Source: Pseudomonadota bacterium (lineage in GTDB: Bacteria; Myxococcota_A; UBA796; SXON01). From it: 48,445 nucleotides of DNA. The stretch is taken from NCBI GenBank assembly GCA_030685065.1, contig JAUXQH010000063.1, positions 1 to 48,445 on the forward strand, read 5' to 3'. The position numbers and the translations under genes are program-made. Positions 1-8,166 of this stretch are shown here, piece after piece. How positions within the stretch are numbered: position 1 is the first letter of the stretch; each line of letters starts with the position of its first letter. The notes under the pieces were generated by a model. That model had not been told where the DNA came from, searched no databases, and worked only from the letters and a program-made list of their open reading frames with translations.

Positions 1-592
1 CCTTCACGGTGCCGGTGGTCACCACGGTCAGGAGCTGCGCGCCGTCGGGCACGCCGCGGAAGCCGAACCGCCCCTCCTCGTCGGTGCGGACGCTCTGGCC
101 GGCCACGCTCACGAGCAGCCCGACCGCGGGCGCCTCGGAGCCGCCTGGCTCTCCGGAGCCGGGGGCGAAGCGGACGATCCCCTCGACATTGATGGGCGGC
201 GGGGCGATCTCCAGCCGCACGGGCACCTGGACGGCCACCGGCACCCCGCCCTCTGTCGCCGCGGTGAAGCGCATGAGCCGCATCGCGGCCACCGTCACGG
301 AGGCGAAGGGCTCCTCCCCGCTCACGAGCACGACGGACTCGACCGATCCTCGCTCGTCGACGAGGAGCTCTACCTCGACGATGGCGGCCGTCGCCTCACG
401 AGGGGCGGGCTCGTCGGCGGGCCAGGCGACCACCAGAGGCAGGAGCGGAGCCGGGGGAACGAACGCATCGGGCGGCGCGGAGGGCGCGGGCTCGGCCGAC
501 GCGGGGGCCAGCGGGAGGGGGGGCGCGGGTTGCCCTGGGGCCTCGGCGGGCTCCTGCGCGAACGCGAGGCAACAGAGCAGCGATCCGATCAC
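1..592 (-). CDS. TonB C-terminal-like plus carboxypeptidase-regulatory-like protein, N-terminal part
   Basis: Reading the reverse strand from a GTG at 592 gives an open frame of 197 codons that runs off the left edge, so the C-terminus is missing. It begins with a short hydrophobic stretch (IGSLLCCLAFAQ), then about 50 Pro/Ala-rich residues, then a segment like the TonB C-terminal fold (IVEVELLVDERGSVESVVL, later MRLMRFTAAT). It ends in a carboxypeptidase-regulatory-like beta-sandwich (RTDEEGRFGFRGVPDG). In known families this order is found at the N-terminus of large TonB-dependent outer-membrane receptors of myxobacterial type, so the missing part may be a plug and barrel; that is inference. 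There is no ribosome binding site, but a TGCTACCGT box sits 6 bases upstream. Divergent from the lipoprotein at 694. Confidence 0.72.
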   Translation of the reverse strand, partial: MIGSLLCCLAFAQEPAEAPGQPAPPLPLAPASAEPAPSAPPDAFVPPAPLLPLVVAWPADEPAPREATAAIVEVELLVDERGSVESVVLVSGEEPFASVTVAAMRLMRFTAATEGGVPVAVQVPVRLEIAPPPINVEGIVRFAPGSGEPGGSEAPAVGLLVSVAGQSVRTDEEGRFGFRGVPDGAQLLTVVTTGTVK

Positions 593-598
593 GGCCGG

Positions 599-607
599 AC
601 GGTAGCA
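599..607 (-). promoter_or_regulatory. Extended -10 box of a probable leaderless promoter
   Basis: TGCTACCGT on the reverse strand, ending 6 bases before the GTG at 592. A TCGGCA with four of six bases of the -35 consensus lies 17 bases upstream (622-627). No Shine-Dalgarno is seen, so transcription would start at or next to the start codon. Four other places in this window carry the same TGCTANNNT box. Confidence 0.45.
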
Positions 608-693
608 CGGCCTGCGCCGGGTGCCGACAGCAGAGGCAGGATGCGGGGCGGAATGCCGGGCGTTAGGGCGGCGGCTCGTCCCGGAGCCCGGCC

Positions 694-1983
694 ATGTCTC
701 GTCGCCCCCTTGCCTTCTTCGCAGCCTCGGTCCTCGTGGTGGCGGCGCTCCTCGCCGCCTGTTCGGGGGACGAGCCGGTGGTCGCCGCGCCCCCGCCGGT
801 CCCGCCGCCGGCCCCGCCCGCCGCCGCCGTTCAGGAGCCGCTGGTGGGCGGGCCCTACCCCACCCTGCTCCTGGCGCAGGCGCAGTTCGTGAAGGGGGCC
901 GACGGCAAGCCCAAGCCCGGCCCCGCGCTCGTCACCTTGTGGCGCAAGGCGCCCGAGGGTTGGCAGACGGTCAAGCTCGAGGACTCCGACTCCAACGTGT
1001 TCCACAAGGCGCTCCCCTACGAAGGTGGGATCCTGACCATCGGCGCGGAGAAGGCCTGGTTGAAGGACTGGCGGTGGGCGGATGGGAAGTGGGCGGTGGG
1101 AGGGCTGTGGAACCCGAAGTGGGAGGGCAAGTTCAACCGCATCCGCGACCTCGAGATCGGCGATGTGGATGGGGACGGCGCCCCCGAATTCGTCATGGCG
1201 ACCCATGACTCCGGCGTGGTCGCCGTCGCGAAGGTGGTCGCCGGCAGCGCCCAGGTGATCGAGCTCGACAAGGCGGCCGACACCTTCGTTCACGAGATCG
1301 AGATCGGCGACATCGACGGCGATGGAAAGAACGAGTTCTTCGCCACGCCGAGCGGCCGGAACCAGTCGAGCGGCAAGTCGCAGCCCGGCCAGGTGGTCAT
1401 GTACCGGTGGGACGGCACGACCTATGTCCGCTCGGTGGTGGATGACCTCGCGGGCAGCCACGCGAAGGAGATTCTCGCGGTTGACCTGACCGGCAAGGGG
1501 AAGTCCGATCTGTTCGCCGTGATCGAAGCGGAGACCGAGCTGGTGGACGGCAAGGCCAAGGTGGTCAAGCCCGTGGAGATCCGCCACTACACGCCGCAGA
1601 AGGACGGATCGTGGAAGCACGAGGTCGCCGCCACGATCGACGACAAGCAGACCCGCTTCCTCGTCCCCGGTGACTTCGACGGGGACGGGCAGATCGAGCT
1701 CGTCGCCGCGGCGATGAAGACCGGCATCTGGGTGCTCGAGCAGGGCAAGGGCGGCGTCTGGACCAGCACCAACATCGAGCCGGAGTCCGGTGGCTTCGAG
1801 CACGCGGCCCACGGCGCCGACCTCGACGGGGACGGCAAGCTCGAGCTCTACGTGGCCTCGGACGAGCAGCACGAGCTGCGGAGCTACGTGTACGACGCCA
1901 CCACGAAGACCTACGTCAAGACCGTGCTCGGGCCCATCCCGGACAAGTCGATCACGTGGAACATCACGAGCGGGAGCTTCTGA
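694..1983 (+). CDS. FG-GAP/VCBS-repeat lipoprotein
   Basis: 429 residues. The signal peptide ends in a lipobox (LLAACSG, Cys23), so the mature protein is expected to be a lipid-anchored envelope protein. A Pro/Ala-rich linker follows, then at least five Asp-rich calcium-loop repeats of FG-GAP/VCBS type, for example DVDGDGAPEFV, DIDGDGKNEFF, DFDGDGQIELV and DLDGDGKLELY, spaced 55-70 residues apart as in beta-propellers of the integrin-alpha type. One loop (DLTGKGKSDLF) has lost its central Asp. Such proteins are thought to bind calcium and partner molecules at the surface; no specific partner can be read here. It is monocistronic, and a strong hairpin follows the stop. Confidence 0.85.
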   Translation: MSRRPLAFFAASVLVVAALLAACSGDEPVVAAPPPVPPPAPPAAAVQEPLVGGPYPTLLLAQAQFVKGADGKPKPGPALVTLWRKAPEGWQTVKLEDSDSNVFHKALPYEGGILTIGAEKAWLKDWRWADGKWAVGGLWNPKWEGKFNRIRDLEIGDVDGDGAPEFVMATHDSGVVAVAKVVAGSAQVIELDKAADTFVHEIEIGDIDGDGKNEFFATPSGRNQSSGKSQPGQVVMYRWDGTTYVRSVVDDLAGSHAKEILAVDLTGKGKSDLFAVIEAETELVDGKAKVVKPVEIRHYTPQKDGSWKHEVAATIDDKQTRFLVPGDFDGDGQIELVAAAMKTGIWVLEQGKGGVWTSTNIEPESGGFEHAAHGADLDGDGKLELYVASDEQHELRSYVYDATTKTYVKTVLGPIPDKSITWNITSGSF

Positions 1984-2004
1984 AAGGCCGGGTGACGAGC
2001 CGGG

Positions 2005-2055
2005 CCGGGTGACGGGCGGGGGCGCGTTTCCGCGCCGCCCGGCTCACCCCGGCCG
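2005..2055. terminator. Bidirectional hairpin between convergent genes
   Basis: A long GC-rich inverted repeat (core GGCGCG-TTTC-CGCGCC, extended by CGGG/CCCG and GGGTGA/CTCACCC arms) lies between the stop at 1983 and the convergent gene ending at 2044, overlapping that gene's last codons. There is no clear T-tract, so it may act by structure or with Rho. Confidence 0.4.
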
Positions 2056-3183
2056 GTAGATCAGCACGAGCCCCGCCCGCACCTCGATCGGCGAGAGCGG
2101 GACCAGCCCGTCCTGCGAGCGGAGCTCGACCGCGCGGAGGTCCCCCTGGAGGCGCACGGCGGGCTCGAGGCGGATCGGGAGGTCGCCGAGGGCGATCTGC
2201 ATGCCCAGGGCTCCTCCGACGATGGGGAACAGCCCGCTCGCGACGGGCTCGCCCGCGGCCATGAACTGGCGCGAGGCGCCGCCGAAGTAGAGCCCGACCA
2301 CCGGCGCCACCTTGCTCGGCGGTGCCCAGGCCGCCTCTACGACGACATCGATGTCCGTCATGGTGTGGCCGGCGCTGAGCATGGAGAGCGTGGCGGCGGT
2401 GCGCCCCGCGAGCCCCGCGCCGAGCCGAACGCCCGGGGTGACGTACCACCCGGCGTCGATGCGGAGGTCCCCGACGACACCGGCGGCCGGGCGCATCCCC
2501 ACGCCGCCGCCCGCACCCATCCAGAAGCCCGAGCCGGGCTCCTTCTTCGGGGCGACCACCTCCACGGAGCTCGGGCTGGTCCCGGCGGAGGTCGTACTGG
2601 CGGAGGTCGTACTGGCGGAGGTCGTGCTCGCCTTCGCGACGGGCTCGATCACGGCGGGCTTGGCCGCGACGGGCTCGATCACGGCGGGCTTCACCGCGAC
2701 GGGCTCGATCACCGTCGGCGCGATCGGCTTGGTCTCGATCACCGCCGCCTCGGCCGCGCGGATGTCGACCACGACGGGCGCGGGCCCGATCAGCGTCGAC
2801 ATGTAGAAGAGGAGGTCCTCCCGCTCTTCCGCGGTGGTGCAGGGGGCGACGTTGACGGTCTCCACCTTGCCCGCGTGCGAGCGCACCGTCATCTCCCAGT
2901 AGTCCTTGCGGTCGATGATGGACACGCCGGCGCCGGAGGCGGGGAGGCCGTAGGAGGTGGACGCCGCGAGCCCGCGGCTGGCGAGCGGGTCGGCCCAGTC
3001 CTCGAGCTTCTGCCCGCTGGGCAGGGCCACCGGGGTCAGGGAGGCGCGCGACGTGCTCGCGGCCGAATCCCCGGGCGCGGCATGGGCCGGCGCGACCAGG
3101 AGGCCGGCCGCGGGGGCCAGGAACGCGAGGAGGGCCACGAGCCCCAGGCGCTGGGACACAGACGTGCGGGCGGGAGGCGACAT
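2044..3183 (-). CDS. Exported protein with repeat linker and possible beta-barrel C-terminus
   Basis: 379 residues from the ATG at 3183. A signal peptide (hydrophobic run LVALLAFLAPAAGLLV, likely cleavage after AHA) precedes an N-terminal domain of about 120 residues, then a linker of repeats (AAKPAVIEPV units and TTSAS units) and a C-terminal half with alternating polar and hydrophobic residues and many Gly (GAGGGVGMRPAAG, DAGWYVTPGVRLGAGLAG). This resembles a small outer-membrane barrel, which would make it surface- or outer-membrane-located. An ATG at 3201 is in frame but lies inside a TGCTACTGT promoter-like box, so 3183 is preferred. I do not recognise the family. Confidence 0.75.
   Translation of the reverse strand: MSPPARTSVSQRLGLVALLAFLAPAAGLLVAPAHAAPGDSAASTSRASLTPVALPSGQKLEDWADPLASRGLAASTSYGLPASGAGVSIIDRKDYWEMTVRSHAGKVETVNVAPCTTAEEREDLLFYMSTLIGPAPVVVDIRAAEAAVIETKPIAPTVIEPVAVKPAVIEPVAAKPAVIEPVAKASTTSASTTSASTTSAGTSPSSVEVVAPKKEPGSGFWMGAGGGVGMRPAAGVVGDLRIDAGWYVTPGVRLGAGLAGRTAATLSMLSAGHTMTDIDVVVEAAWAPPSKVAPVVGLYFGGASRQFMAAGEPVASGLFPIVGGALGMQIALGDLPIRLEPAVRLQGDLRAVELRSQDGLVPLSPIEVRAGLVLIYRPG
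2584..2725 (-). repeat. In-frame tandem repeats, 15 bp x3 and 30 bp x3
   Basis: Three adjacent 15-bp copies (2584-2598, 2599-2613, 2614-2628, the last with one change) encode the Thr/Ser-Ala units. Three 30-bp copies (2636-2665, 2666-2695, and a decayed 2696-2725) encode the AVIEPVAAKP units. Unit lengths are multiples of three, so copy-number change would alter linker length without breaking the frame. Confidence 0.85.
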
Positions 3184-3191
3184 GTAGCCAG

Positions 3192-3200
3192 ACAGTAGCA
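3192..3200 (-). promoter_or_regulatory. Extended -10 box of a probable leaderless promoter
   Basis: TGCTACTGT on the reverse strand, 8 bases before the ATG at 3183, with no Shine-Dalgarno between. Its position argues against the alternative ATG at 3201, which overlaps the box. Confidence 0.45.
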
Positions 3201-3238
3201 TCCCGCGCGATTGGATGGGGAGCCGACCCTACGCGACC

Positions 3239-5224
3239 CTACCCCGTCGTGTAGAACCGGAGCGCGTATTCCTCGACCATCCGGTTGGTGTGGAAGGCGC
3301 GGTAGCAGGTCTCCAGGCTCCGGCGCATCCGGTGCACCCACGCGCGCGGCACGCCACTCGCGTCCCGGTCGTAGAACTCCGCCGCGACCTGCTCCTCGAG
3401 CAGCCGGTAGAGGCTCTCGGCGTCGGAGCTGTCCTGCTCTTCCTGCGTGCTGTACTCCCGCTCGTCCCCGATTGCCCAGCCGTTCGTGCCGTCGTACGCC
3501 TCGGGCCACCACCCGTCGAGCACGGAGAGGTTGATGCCGAGGTTCAACGGGACCTTCATGCCGCTGGTGCCGCTCGCCTCGCGGGGGCGCCGCGGGTTGT
3601 TGAGCCACACGTCCACGCCCTGCACGAGGCGGCGGCCGAGCGCCATGTCGTAGTCGGGGAGGAACACGACGCGTCCGCGGAACCGCTCGTCGCGGGTCCA
3701 TCGGATCACGTCCCGGATGAGGCCCTGGCCCGCGGCGTCGCGGGGGTGCGCCTTGCCCGCGAAGAGGATCTGCACCGGGCGCTCGCCGCACACGAGCCGC
3801 GCGAGGCGGTCGGGGTCGGTGAACAGGAGGTTGCCGCGCTTGTAGGGCGCGAACCTGCGCGCGAAGCCGATGGTGAGCCGATTCGCGTCGAGCCAGTCGC
3901 GGCCGGCCTGGGCGCGGGCGTAGCGCACGATCTCCTCACGGAGCTCGCCCCGGAGCGCCCACAGATCCTCGTCGGACACCGCCGCGAGCGAGAGCGGGGT
4001 GCCCTCGCGCCACCCCGGCGAGCGCCGATCCAGGAGCGCCTGAACCCGCGGATGCATCCACGAGGGCGCGTGCACCCCGTTGGTGATGTGCCCGATGGGA
4101 ACCTGGGCTACCGGCACGTTCGGGTAGAGCCCCTTCCACATCTCCCGGCTGACCACCCCGTGCAGCGCGCTGACCCCGTTGGCGGCCCGTGACCCGCGCA
4201 GCGCGAGCACGGTCATGCAGAGCGTCTCGTTCAGGTCGCCCGCGCGCACGCGCCCCAGATCGATGAACCCGCCCTGCGGCAGGCCCATCTGCTCGCGCAT
4301 GCCGCGCAGGGTCTCTTCCGTGAGCTCCCAGTGGAAGCGGTCGTGCCCCGCGGCGACGGGGGTGTGCGTCGTGAAGACGGCGCTCGCCTTGGCTTTCGCG
4401 AAGGCCTCCTCTTTCGTGCGGGACGTGGCCATCTCCTCGCGCCAGCGCTCGAGGACGAGGAAGGCGCAGTGGCCCTCGTTCATGTGGAACACGCCGGGCC
4501 GGATGCCGAGCGCGCGCAGGGCCCGCACGCCGCCGATCCCGAGGAGCACTTCCTGCGCGATGCGCGTGCTCTCGTCTCCGCCATAGAGCTGCTGGGAGAG
4601 CTCCCGGTGCTCGGCGGGGTTGCCCTCGATGTCGGAGTCGAGGAGCAGGAGGCGCGCCCGGCCCACCCGGAGCTCCCACACCGTCGCCTTGTAGGTATGG
4701 TTGCCGTGCGGGACGTCGACCACGATGTCGAGCTTCCGGAGCGGCGTCTGCTCCAGCGGCACGGGCGGATAGGCCACCACCTGCCGGCCGTGGGCGATGA
4801 CCTGCTTGAAGTAGCCCTCGCGGTACAGGAGCCCCACCGCGACGAAGGGGATCCCGAGGTCGGACGCCGACTTCATGTGGTCACCGGCGAGCACGCCGAG
4901 GCCACCGGAGTAGATCGGCAGCGACTCGTGGAGCGCGAACTCCATCGAGAAGTAGGCGACCGGGGCGACCAGGCCGGGCGCGTTCTTCGCGCACCAGGTG
5001 TCCGTGGACGTGAGGTAGGCCTCCCGGCGGGCCTCGATCGAGGGAAGCATGGCCTCCGCGGCGGCGAGCGCGGTGTCGGGCAGCTCCTCGAGCAGCGCCA
5101 GCGGGCTGTGGTGGACTTCCTCCCATCGCTCGGGGTGCAGCCCCGCGAAAAGGGCGGTGGCCTCTGGATCCCAGCACCACCAGAGGTTTCCCGCGAGGTC
5201 ACGCAGCCGGTCCCGAATGGTCAT
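3239..5224 (-). CDS. glgP: Alpha-glucan phosphorylase (GT35, short bacterial form)
   Basis: 661 residues from the ATG at 5224, chosen because GGGGGATGGA stands just upstream; an in-frame GTG at 5272 would add 16 residues without such a site. The family releases glucose-1-phosphate from the non-reducing end of alpha-1,4-glucans using pyridoxal phosphate. The N-terminus (RLRDLAGNLWWCWDPEA), the FSMEFALHESLPIYSGGLGVLAGDH region (residues about 105-130) and the cofactor lysine in SGTSGMK (about Lys557) match the compact alpha-glucan phosphorylase family of roughly 550-850 residues, not the 800-residue glycogen phosphorylase. The cell would use it in storage-glucan or maltodextrin breakdown. No other glycogen gene is adjacent, and it is divergent from the ferredoxin at 5293. 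Confidence 0.95.
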   Translation of the reverse strand: MTIRDRLRDLAGNLWWCWDPEATALFAGLHPERWEEVHHSPLALLEELPDTALAAAEAMLPSIEARREAYLTSTDTWCAKNAPGLVAPVAYFSMEFALHESLPIYSGGLGVLAGDHMKSASDLGIPFVAVGLLYREGYFKQVIAHGRQVVAYPPVPLEQTPLRKLDIVVDVPHGNHTYKATVWELRVGRARLLLLDSDIEGNPAEHRELSQQLYGGDESTRIAQEVLLGIGGVRALRALGIRPGVFHMNEGHCAFLVLERWREEMATSRTKEEAFAKAKASAVFTTHTPVAAGHDRFHWELTEETLRGMREQMGLPQGGFIDLGRVRAGDLNETLCMTVLALRGSRAANGVSALHGVVSREMWKGLYPNVPVAQVPIGHITNGVHAPSWMHPRVQALLDRRSPGWREGTPLSLAAVSDEDLWALRGELREEIVRYARAQAGRDWLDANRLTIGFARRFAPYKRGNLLFTDPDRLARLVCGERPVQILFAGKAHPRDAAGQGLIRDVIRWTRDERFRGRVVFLPDYDMALGRRLVQGVDVWLNNPRRPREASGTSGMKVPLNLGINLSVLDGWWPEAYDGTNGWAIGDEREYSTQEEQDSSDAESLYRLLEEQVAAEFYDRDASGVPRAWVHRMRRSLETCYRAFHTNRMVEEYALRFYTTG

Positions 5225-5292
5225 TCCATCCCCCAAAGCCCACCCGCCTATCTCGGTCGCCCCGACGCGCACGCCCCGCTAAGAGGCGCACC

Positions 5293-5610
5293 ATGCAGCG
5301 CGTCGTCAAATCGCCCTACGCTCTTCGCCAGGTTCTCGTCTGTACGAACCTCCGGGATCCGTCGACAGGCAAGCCCTCGTGCGGGATGAACGGCGGGGTC
5401 GCGTTTCGCGAGCATCTGAAGAAGGCGGTGAAGGAGCGGGGGCTCAAGGGCCAGGTGATGATCACCGGCACCAGCTGCATGGACTTCTGCCCGGCCCAGG
5501 GCTGCGTGGTCGCGTTCTACCCCGAGAACGAGTGGCGGATCGTCGACCCCACGCCGGAGGAAGAGGAGGCCGTGCTGCAGCGGGCGATCAGGGGCCCGGA
5601 GGAAGGGTAG
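5293..5610 (+). CDS. (2Fe-2S) ferredoxin with thioredoxin-like fold
   Basis: 105 residues. Four cysteines, Cys17, Cys30, Cys62 and Cys66, have the C-x12-C-x31-C-x3-C spacing of the thioredoxin-fold 2Fe-2S ferredoxins (Shethna-type, related to the NuoE and hydrogenase gamma domains), and the VCTN start and VAFYPENEW end fit that family. It would carry single electrons in the cytoplasm; the partner enzyme is not evident. An extra Cys71 is not part of the usual set. A second member of the family lies at 30187. It is a single gene between divergent and convergent neighbours, with a TAAGAG sequence 7 bases before the ATG and no obvious ribosome binding site. Confidence 0.9.
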   Translation: MQRVVKSPYALRQVLVCTNLRDPSTGKPSCGMNGGVAFREHLKKAVKERGLKGQVMITGTSCMDFCPAQGCVVAFYPENEWRIVDPTPEEEEAVLQRAIRGPEEG

Positions 5611-5655
5611 CCCCGCTACGGGAGCCGCCTACCGCCGCCCCTACCGGCGCCGCCG

Positions 5656-6474
5656 CTACCGAAGGCGCCGGTGCTGCTCGACGGGAATCGCCGTTCGCAC
5701 CCGGCGCACGCGCTCCAGATCGATCTCGGCGACGCAGAATCCCTCGCCGTCTCCGCACTCGGCCACGACCGTGCCCCACGGGTCGGCGATGAGCGCGTGG
5801 CCGTAGGAGTGGCGCAGGCCGCCCTCGTCGTGCCGGCCCTCCTGCGCGGGGGCGAGCACCCACGCCTGGCACTCGATCGCGCGCGCGCGGAGGAGCGGAT
5901 GCCAGTGGTCCTTCCCCGTCTGCAACGTGAAGGCGCTCGGGACGGTGAGGATCTCGGCGCCCGCGTCGACCAGCTTGCGGTAGAGCTCGGGGAAGCGAAG
6001 GTCGTAGCAGATCGACAACCCGATGACGCCGAGCGGGGTGCGCACGGCGACAACGTCGTCCCCCGGGGCGATATGGGCGCTCTCCCGAAAGCTGGGGCCG
6101 CCCGGGATGTCGATGTCGAAGAGGTGCAGCTTGCGGTACCGAGCGAGCAGATCCCCAGTGGGGCCGAACAGCAGGGACGTGTTGTAGCAGCGGTCCGCGG
6201 ACCCGGGGCCGTCGATACGCTCGGCGACCGAGCCGATGAGGAGATGGACGCGCAAGCGCCGTGCAAGCGTCGCGAGGCGCTGGTGGGTGCGGCCGCCGAT
6301 CGGCTCGGCAATCGCCACCTTCTGCGCGGACGAACCGAGGAACGTGGTGTTCTCCGGCGTGGCGATCAGCGCGGCGCCGGTAGCAGCCGCTCGCTGGGCC
6401 AGGGCCTCGACCCTGTCGAGGTTCAGGGGGATGTCGGCCCCCGTGCGAAGCTGGAGACAGGCGGCGAGGTACAT
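5656..6474 (-). CDS. Carbon-nitrogen hydrolase, Nit1/Nit2-type amidase
   Basis: 272 residues, the usual length for this branch of the nitrilase superfamily. The catalytic triad is visible: Glu41 (ATPENTTF), Lys115 (YRKLHLFDIDIPGG) and Cys156 (SICYDLRFPELY). The YRKLHLFD and FRES signatures place it with Nit1/Nit2 enzymes, which hydrolyse deaminated glutathione or alpha-ketoglutaramate, a metabolite repair reaction in the cytoplasm. I cannot choose between the two substrates from sequence. Convergent with the ferredoxin gene and divergent from the lipoprotein at 6516; the 26-base gap has TACATT and TAGCAG boxes on this strand but no strong promoter. Confidence 0.93.
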   Translation of the reverse strand: MYLAACLQLRTGADIPLNLDRVEALAQRAAATGAALIATPENTTFLGSSAQKVAIAEPIGGRTHQRLATLARRLRVHLLIGSVAERIDGPGSADRCYNTSLLFGPTGDLLARYRKLHLFDIDIPGGPSFRESAHIAPGDDVVAVRTPLGVIGLSICYDLRFPELYRKLVDAGAEILTVPSAFTLQTGKDHWHPLLRARAIECQAWVLAPAQEGRHDEGGLRHSYGHALIADPWGTVVAECGDGEGFCVAEIDLERVRRVRTAIPVEQHRRLR

Positions 6475-6486
6475 GCGCTCGGTTCC

Positions 6487-6495
6487 TGCTATCCT
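6487..6495 (+). promoter_or_regulatory. Extended -10 box before the MopE-repeat lipoprotein
   Basis: TGCTATCCT, 5 bases before an ATG at 6501 and 20 bases before the ATG at 6516. Transcription from it would start near 6502, giving either a leaderless message from 6501 or a leader of about 14 bases that holds the GAGG site used by 6516. Confidence 0.45.
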
Positions 6496-6515
6496 GGGGA
6501 ATGTACGAGGGCCGC

Positions 6516-8156
6516 ATGACCGTTCGGATCGCCACTGGGATCGCCAGCCTCCTCCTCCTGACCGTCGGTTGCGGCGACAACAAGCTGAGCGTGTACAACT
6601 CCGCTCCGGTCGTGTCCATCTCGTCCCCGCCCGATGGTAGCAACGTCGACGAGGGGAGCGTGGTGTTCTTCGAAGGGCTGGTGTCCGACGCGCAGACAGC
6701 GTCCGCGGCGCTGCAGATCAGCTGGTCGAGCGACATCGACGGCCTGCTGACGGACGTCGATCCGGCGGACGCCACGGGCCTCGCGCTGTTCTCGACCGGG
6801 AGCCTCAGCGTCGGCAACCACGCGATCACGCTTTCCGCGACCGACGAGTCGGGCGAGCGCACCGAGTACACCATGGTGCTCACCGTGGTCGACGTGCCGG
6901 ACGCGCCCGAGATCAACGTCGTCCATCCGGGTAGCGGCGAGAGCGGGCAGGAAGGCGAGCTTTTCGGCTTCGTCGTGCAGGTGAGCGACCAGCAGGACGA
7001 GGCCGCCGCGCTCATCGTCAGCTTCTCGAGCGACACCGACGGCGTGTTCTGCACCCCCACTCCCGACGCCATCGGGGTGGCCGAGTGCGACCAGGCCCTC
7101 TCCGCGGGCGATCACCGGCTCACGTTTGCCGTGACCGACAGCGAGGGGCTCACCGCGCGCGAGGAGTACTACTTCTCCATCGTCTCCGCGAACGCGGTGG
7201 ACGACGATGGGGACGGCTGGAACGAGGACCAGGGGGACTGTGACGACGGCGACGGGTCGATCAACCCGAACGCGTCGGAGTACTACAACGAGCGGGACGA
7301 CGATTGCGACGGCGTCGTCGATGACGGCACGGTCGGCTTCGACGACGACTCCGACGGCCAGTCCGAGCTCGACGGCGATTGCAACGACGAGAGCCCGGTC
7401 ACCTTCGAGGGCGCCCCGGAGTCCTGCGACGGCCAGGACAACGACTGCGACAGCATCGTGGACGAGACCACCGAGTGCTACGACGACGATGGGGACGGCC
7501 TCGCCGAGATCGCGGGCGACTGCGACGACGCCTCGGCCGTGAGCTACCCGGGCGCCCCCGAGCTCGAGGACACCGTCGACAACGACTGCGACGGCTCGAT
7601 CGACGAGGGCACCAACGCCTCCGACGACGACTTCGACGGGTACACCGAGAACGCGGGCGACTGCAACGACGGCGAGGCCTCCATCAGCCCGGCGGGCACC
7701 GAGACCTGCAACGGGTATGACGACGACTGCGACGGCACGGCCGATGAGCGGGACTCGTCGGGGTGCTTCACCTACTACTACGACTACGACGGGGACGGCT
7801 ACGGGTCGGACTCGGTCTCTGGCCGGTGTCAGTGCGCGCCGGAGGGCTCGTATACTTCCGCCACGAACACCGATTGTTACGACTACACCGCCGGCGCGAA
7901 CCCGACGGCCACGACCTACTCCACCTCCTCCCGCGGGGACAGCAACTGGGACTGGAACTGCGACGGCGCCCAGACCAAGTACTGGACCGCCGTGGGGCGC
8001 TGCTCCGGGGCCGTCTGGATCTGCTCGACGGACGACCGTGGCTGGAGCGGCTCGGTGGCGAGCTGCGGCACGACCGCGAACTACGTGTCGAGCTGCAGCG
8101 GCGGCTTCCTGTCCTGCGAAGAGAGGACGACCAGCTACACGCAGCAGTGCTTGTAG
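6516..8156 (+). CDS. MopE-repeat lipoprotein with Cys-rich C-terminus
   Basis: 546 residues from the ATG at 6516, preceded by GAGG at a spacing of 5; an in-frame ATG at 6501 would add five residues. The signal peptide ends in a lipobox (LLLTVGCG, Cys19). Residues 30-225 look like two Ig-like modules (each with a SSDIDG or SSDTDG turn). The next 170 residues hold four MopE-type putative metal-binding repeats of about 45 residues (DDDGDGW..GDCDD..DDDCDG) plus a fifth partial one. The last 110 residues are rich in Cys, Trp, Tyr and Ser and match nothing I know. MopE proteins bind copper or calcium at the cell surface, so an outer-membrane lipoprotein with metal-dependent structure is likely. The Fur-family regulator starts 11 bases after the stop. 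Confidence 0.88.
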   Translation: MTVRIATGIASLLLLTVGCGDNKLSVYNSAPVVSISSPPDGSNVDEGSVVFFEGLVSDAQTASAALQISWSSDIDGLLTDVDPADATGLALFSTGSLSVGNHAITLSATDESGERTEYTMVLTVVDVPDAPEINVVHPGSGESGQEGELFGFVVQVSDQQDEAAALIVSFSSDTDGVFCTPTPDAIGVAECDQALSAGDHRLTFAVTDSEGLTAREEYYFSIVSANAVDDDGDGWNEDQGDCDDGDGSINPNASEYYNERDDDCDGVVDDGTVGFDDDSDGQSELDGDCNDESPVTFEGAPESCDGQDNDCDSIVDETTECYDDDGDGLAEIAGDCDDASAVSYPGAPELEDTVDNDCDGSIDEGTNASDDDFDGYTENAGDCNDGEASISPAGTETCNGYDDDCDGTADERDSSGCFTYYYDYDGDGYGSDSVSGRCQCAPEGSYTSATNTDCYDYTAGANPTATTYSTSSRGDSNWDWNCDGAQTKYWTAVGRCSGAVWICSTDDRGWSGSVASCGTTANYVSSCSGGFLSCEERTTSYTQQCL

Positions 8157-8166
8157 GACCGCGGGG

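Noticed and set aside
9..605. Long plus-strand open frame opposite the first gene
   Set aside because: It is Ser/Thr/Arg/Pro-rich with no domain, and the reverse strand gives a signal peptide and two recognisable domains.
3184..3201. Start of the exported protein at ATG 3201
   Set aside because: This ATG is part of the TGCTACTGT box; 3183 is the better start.
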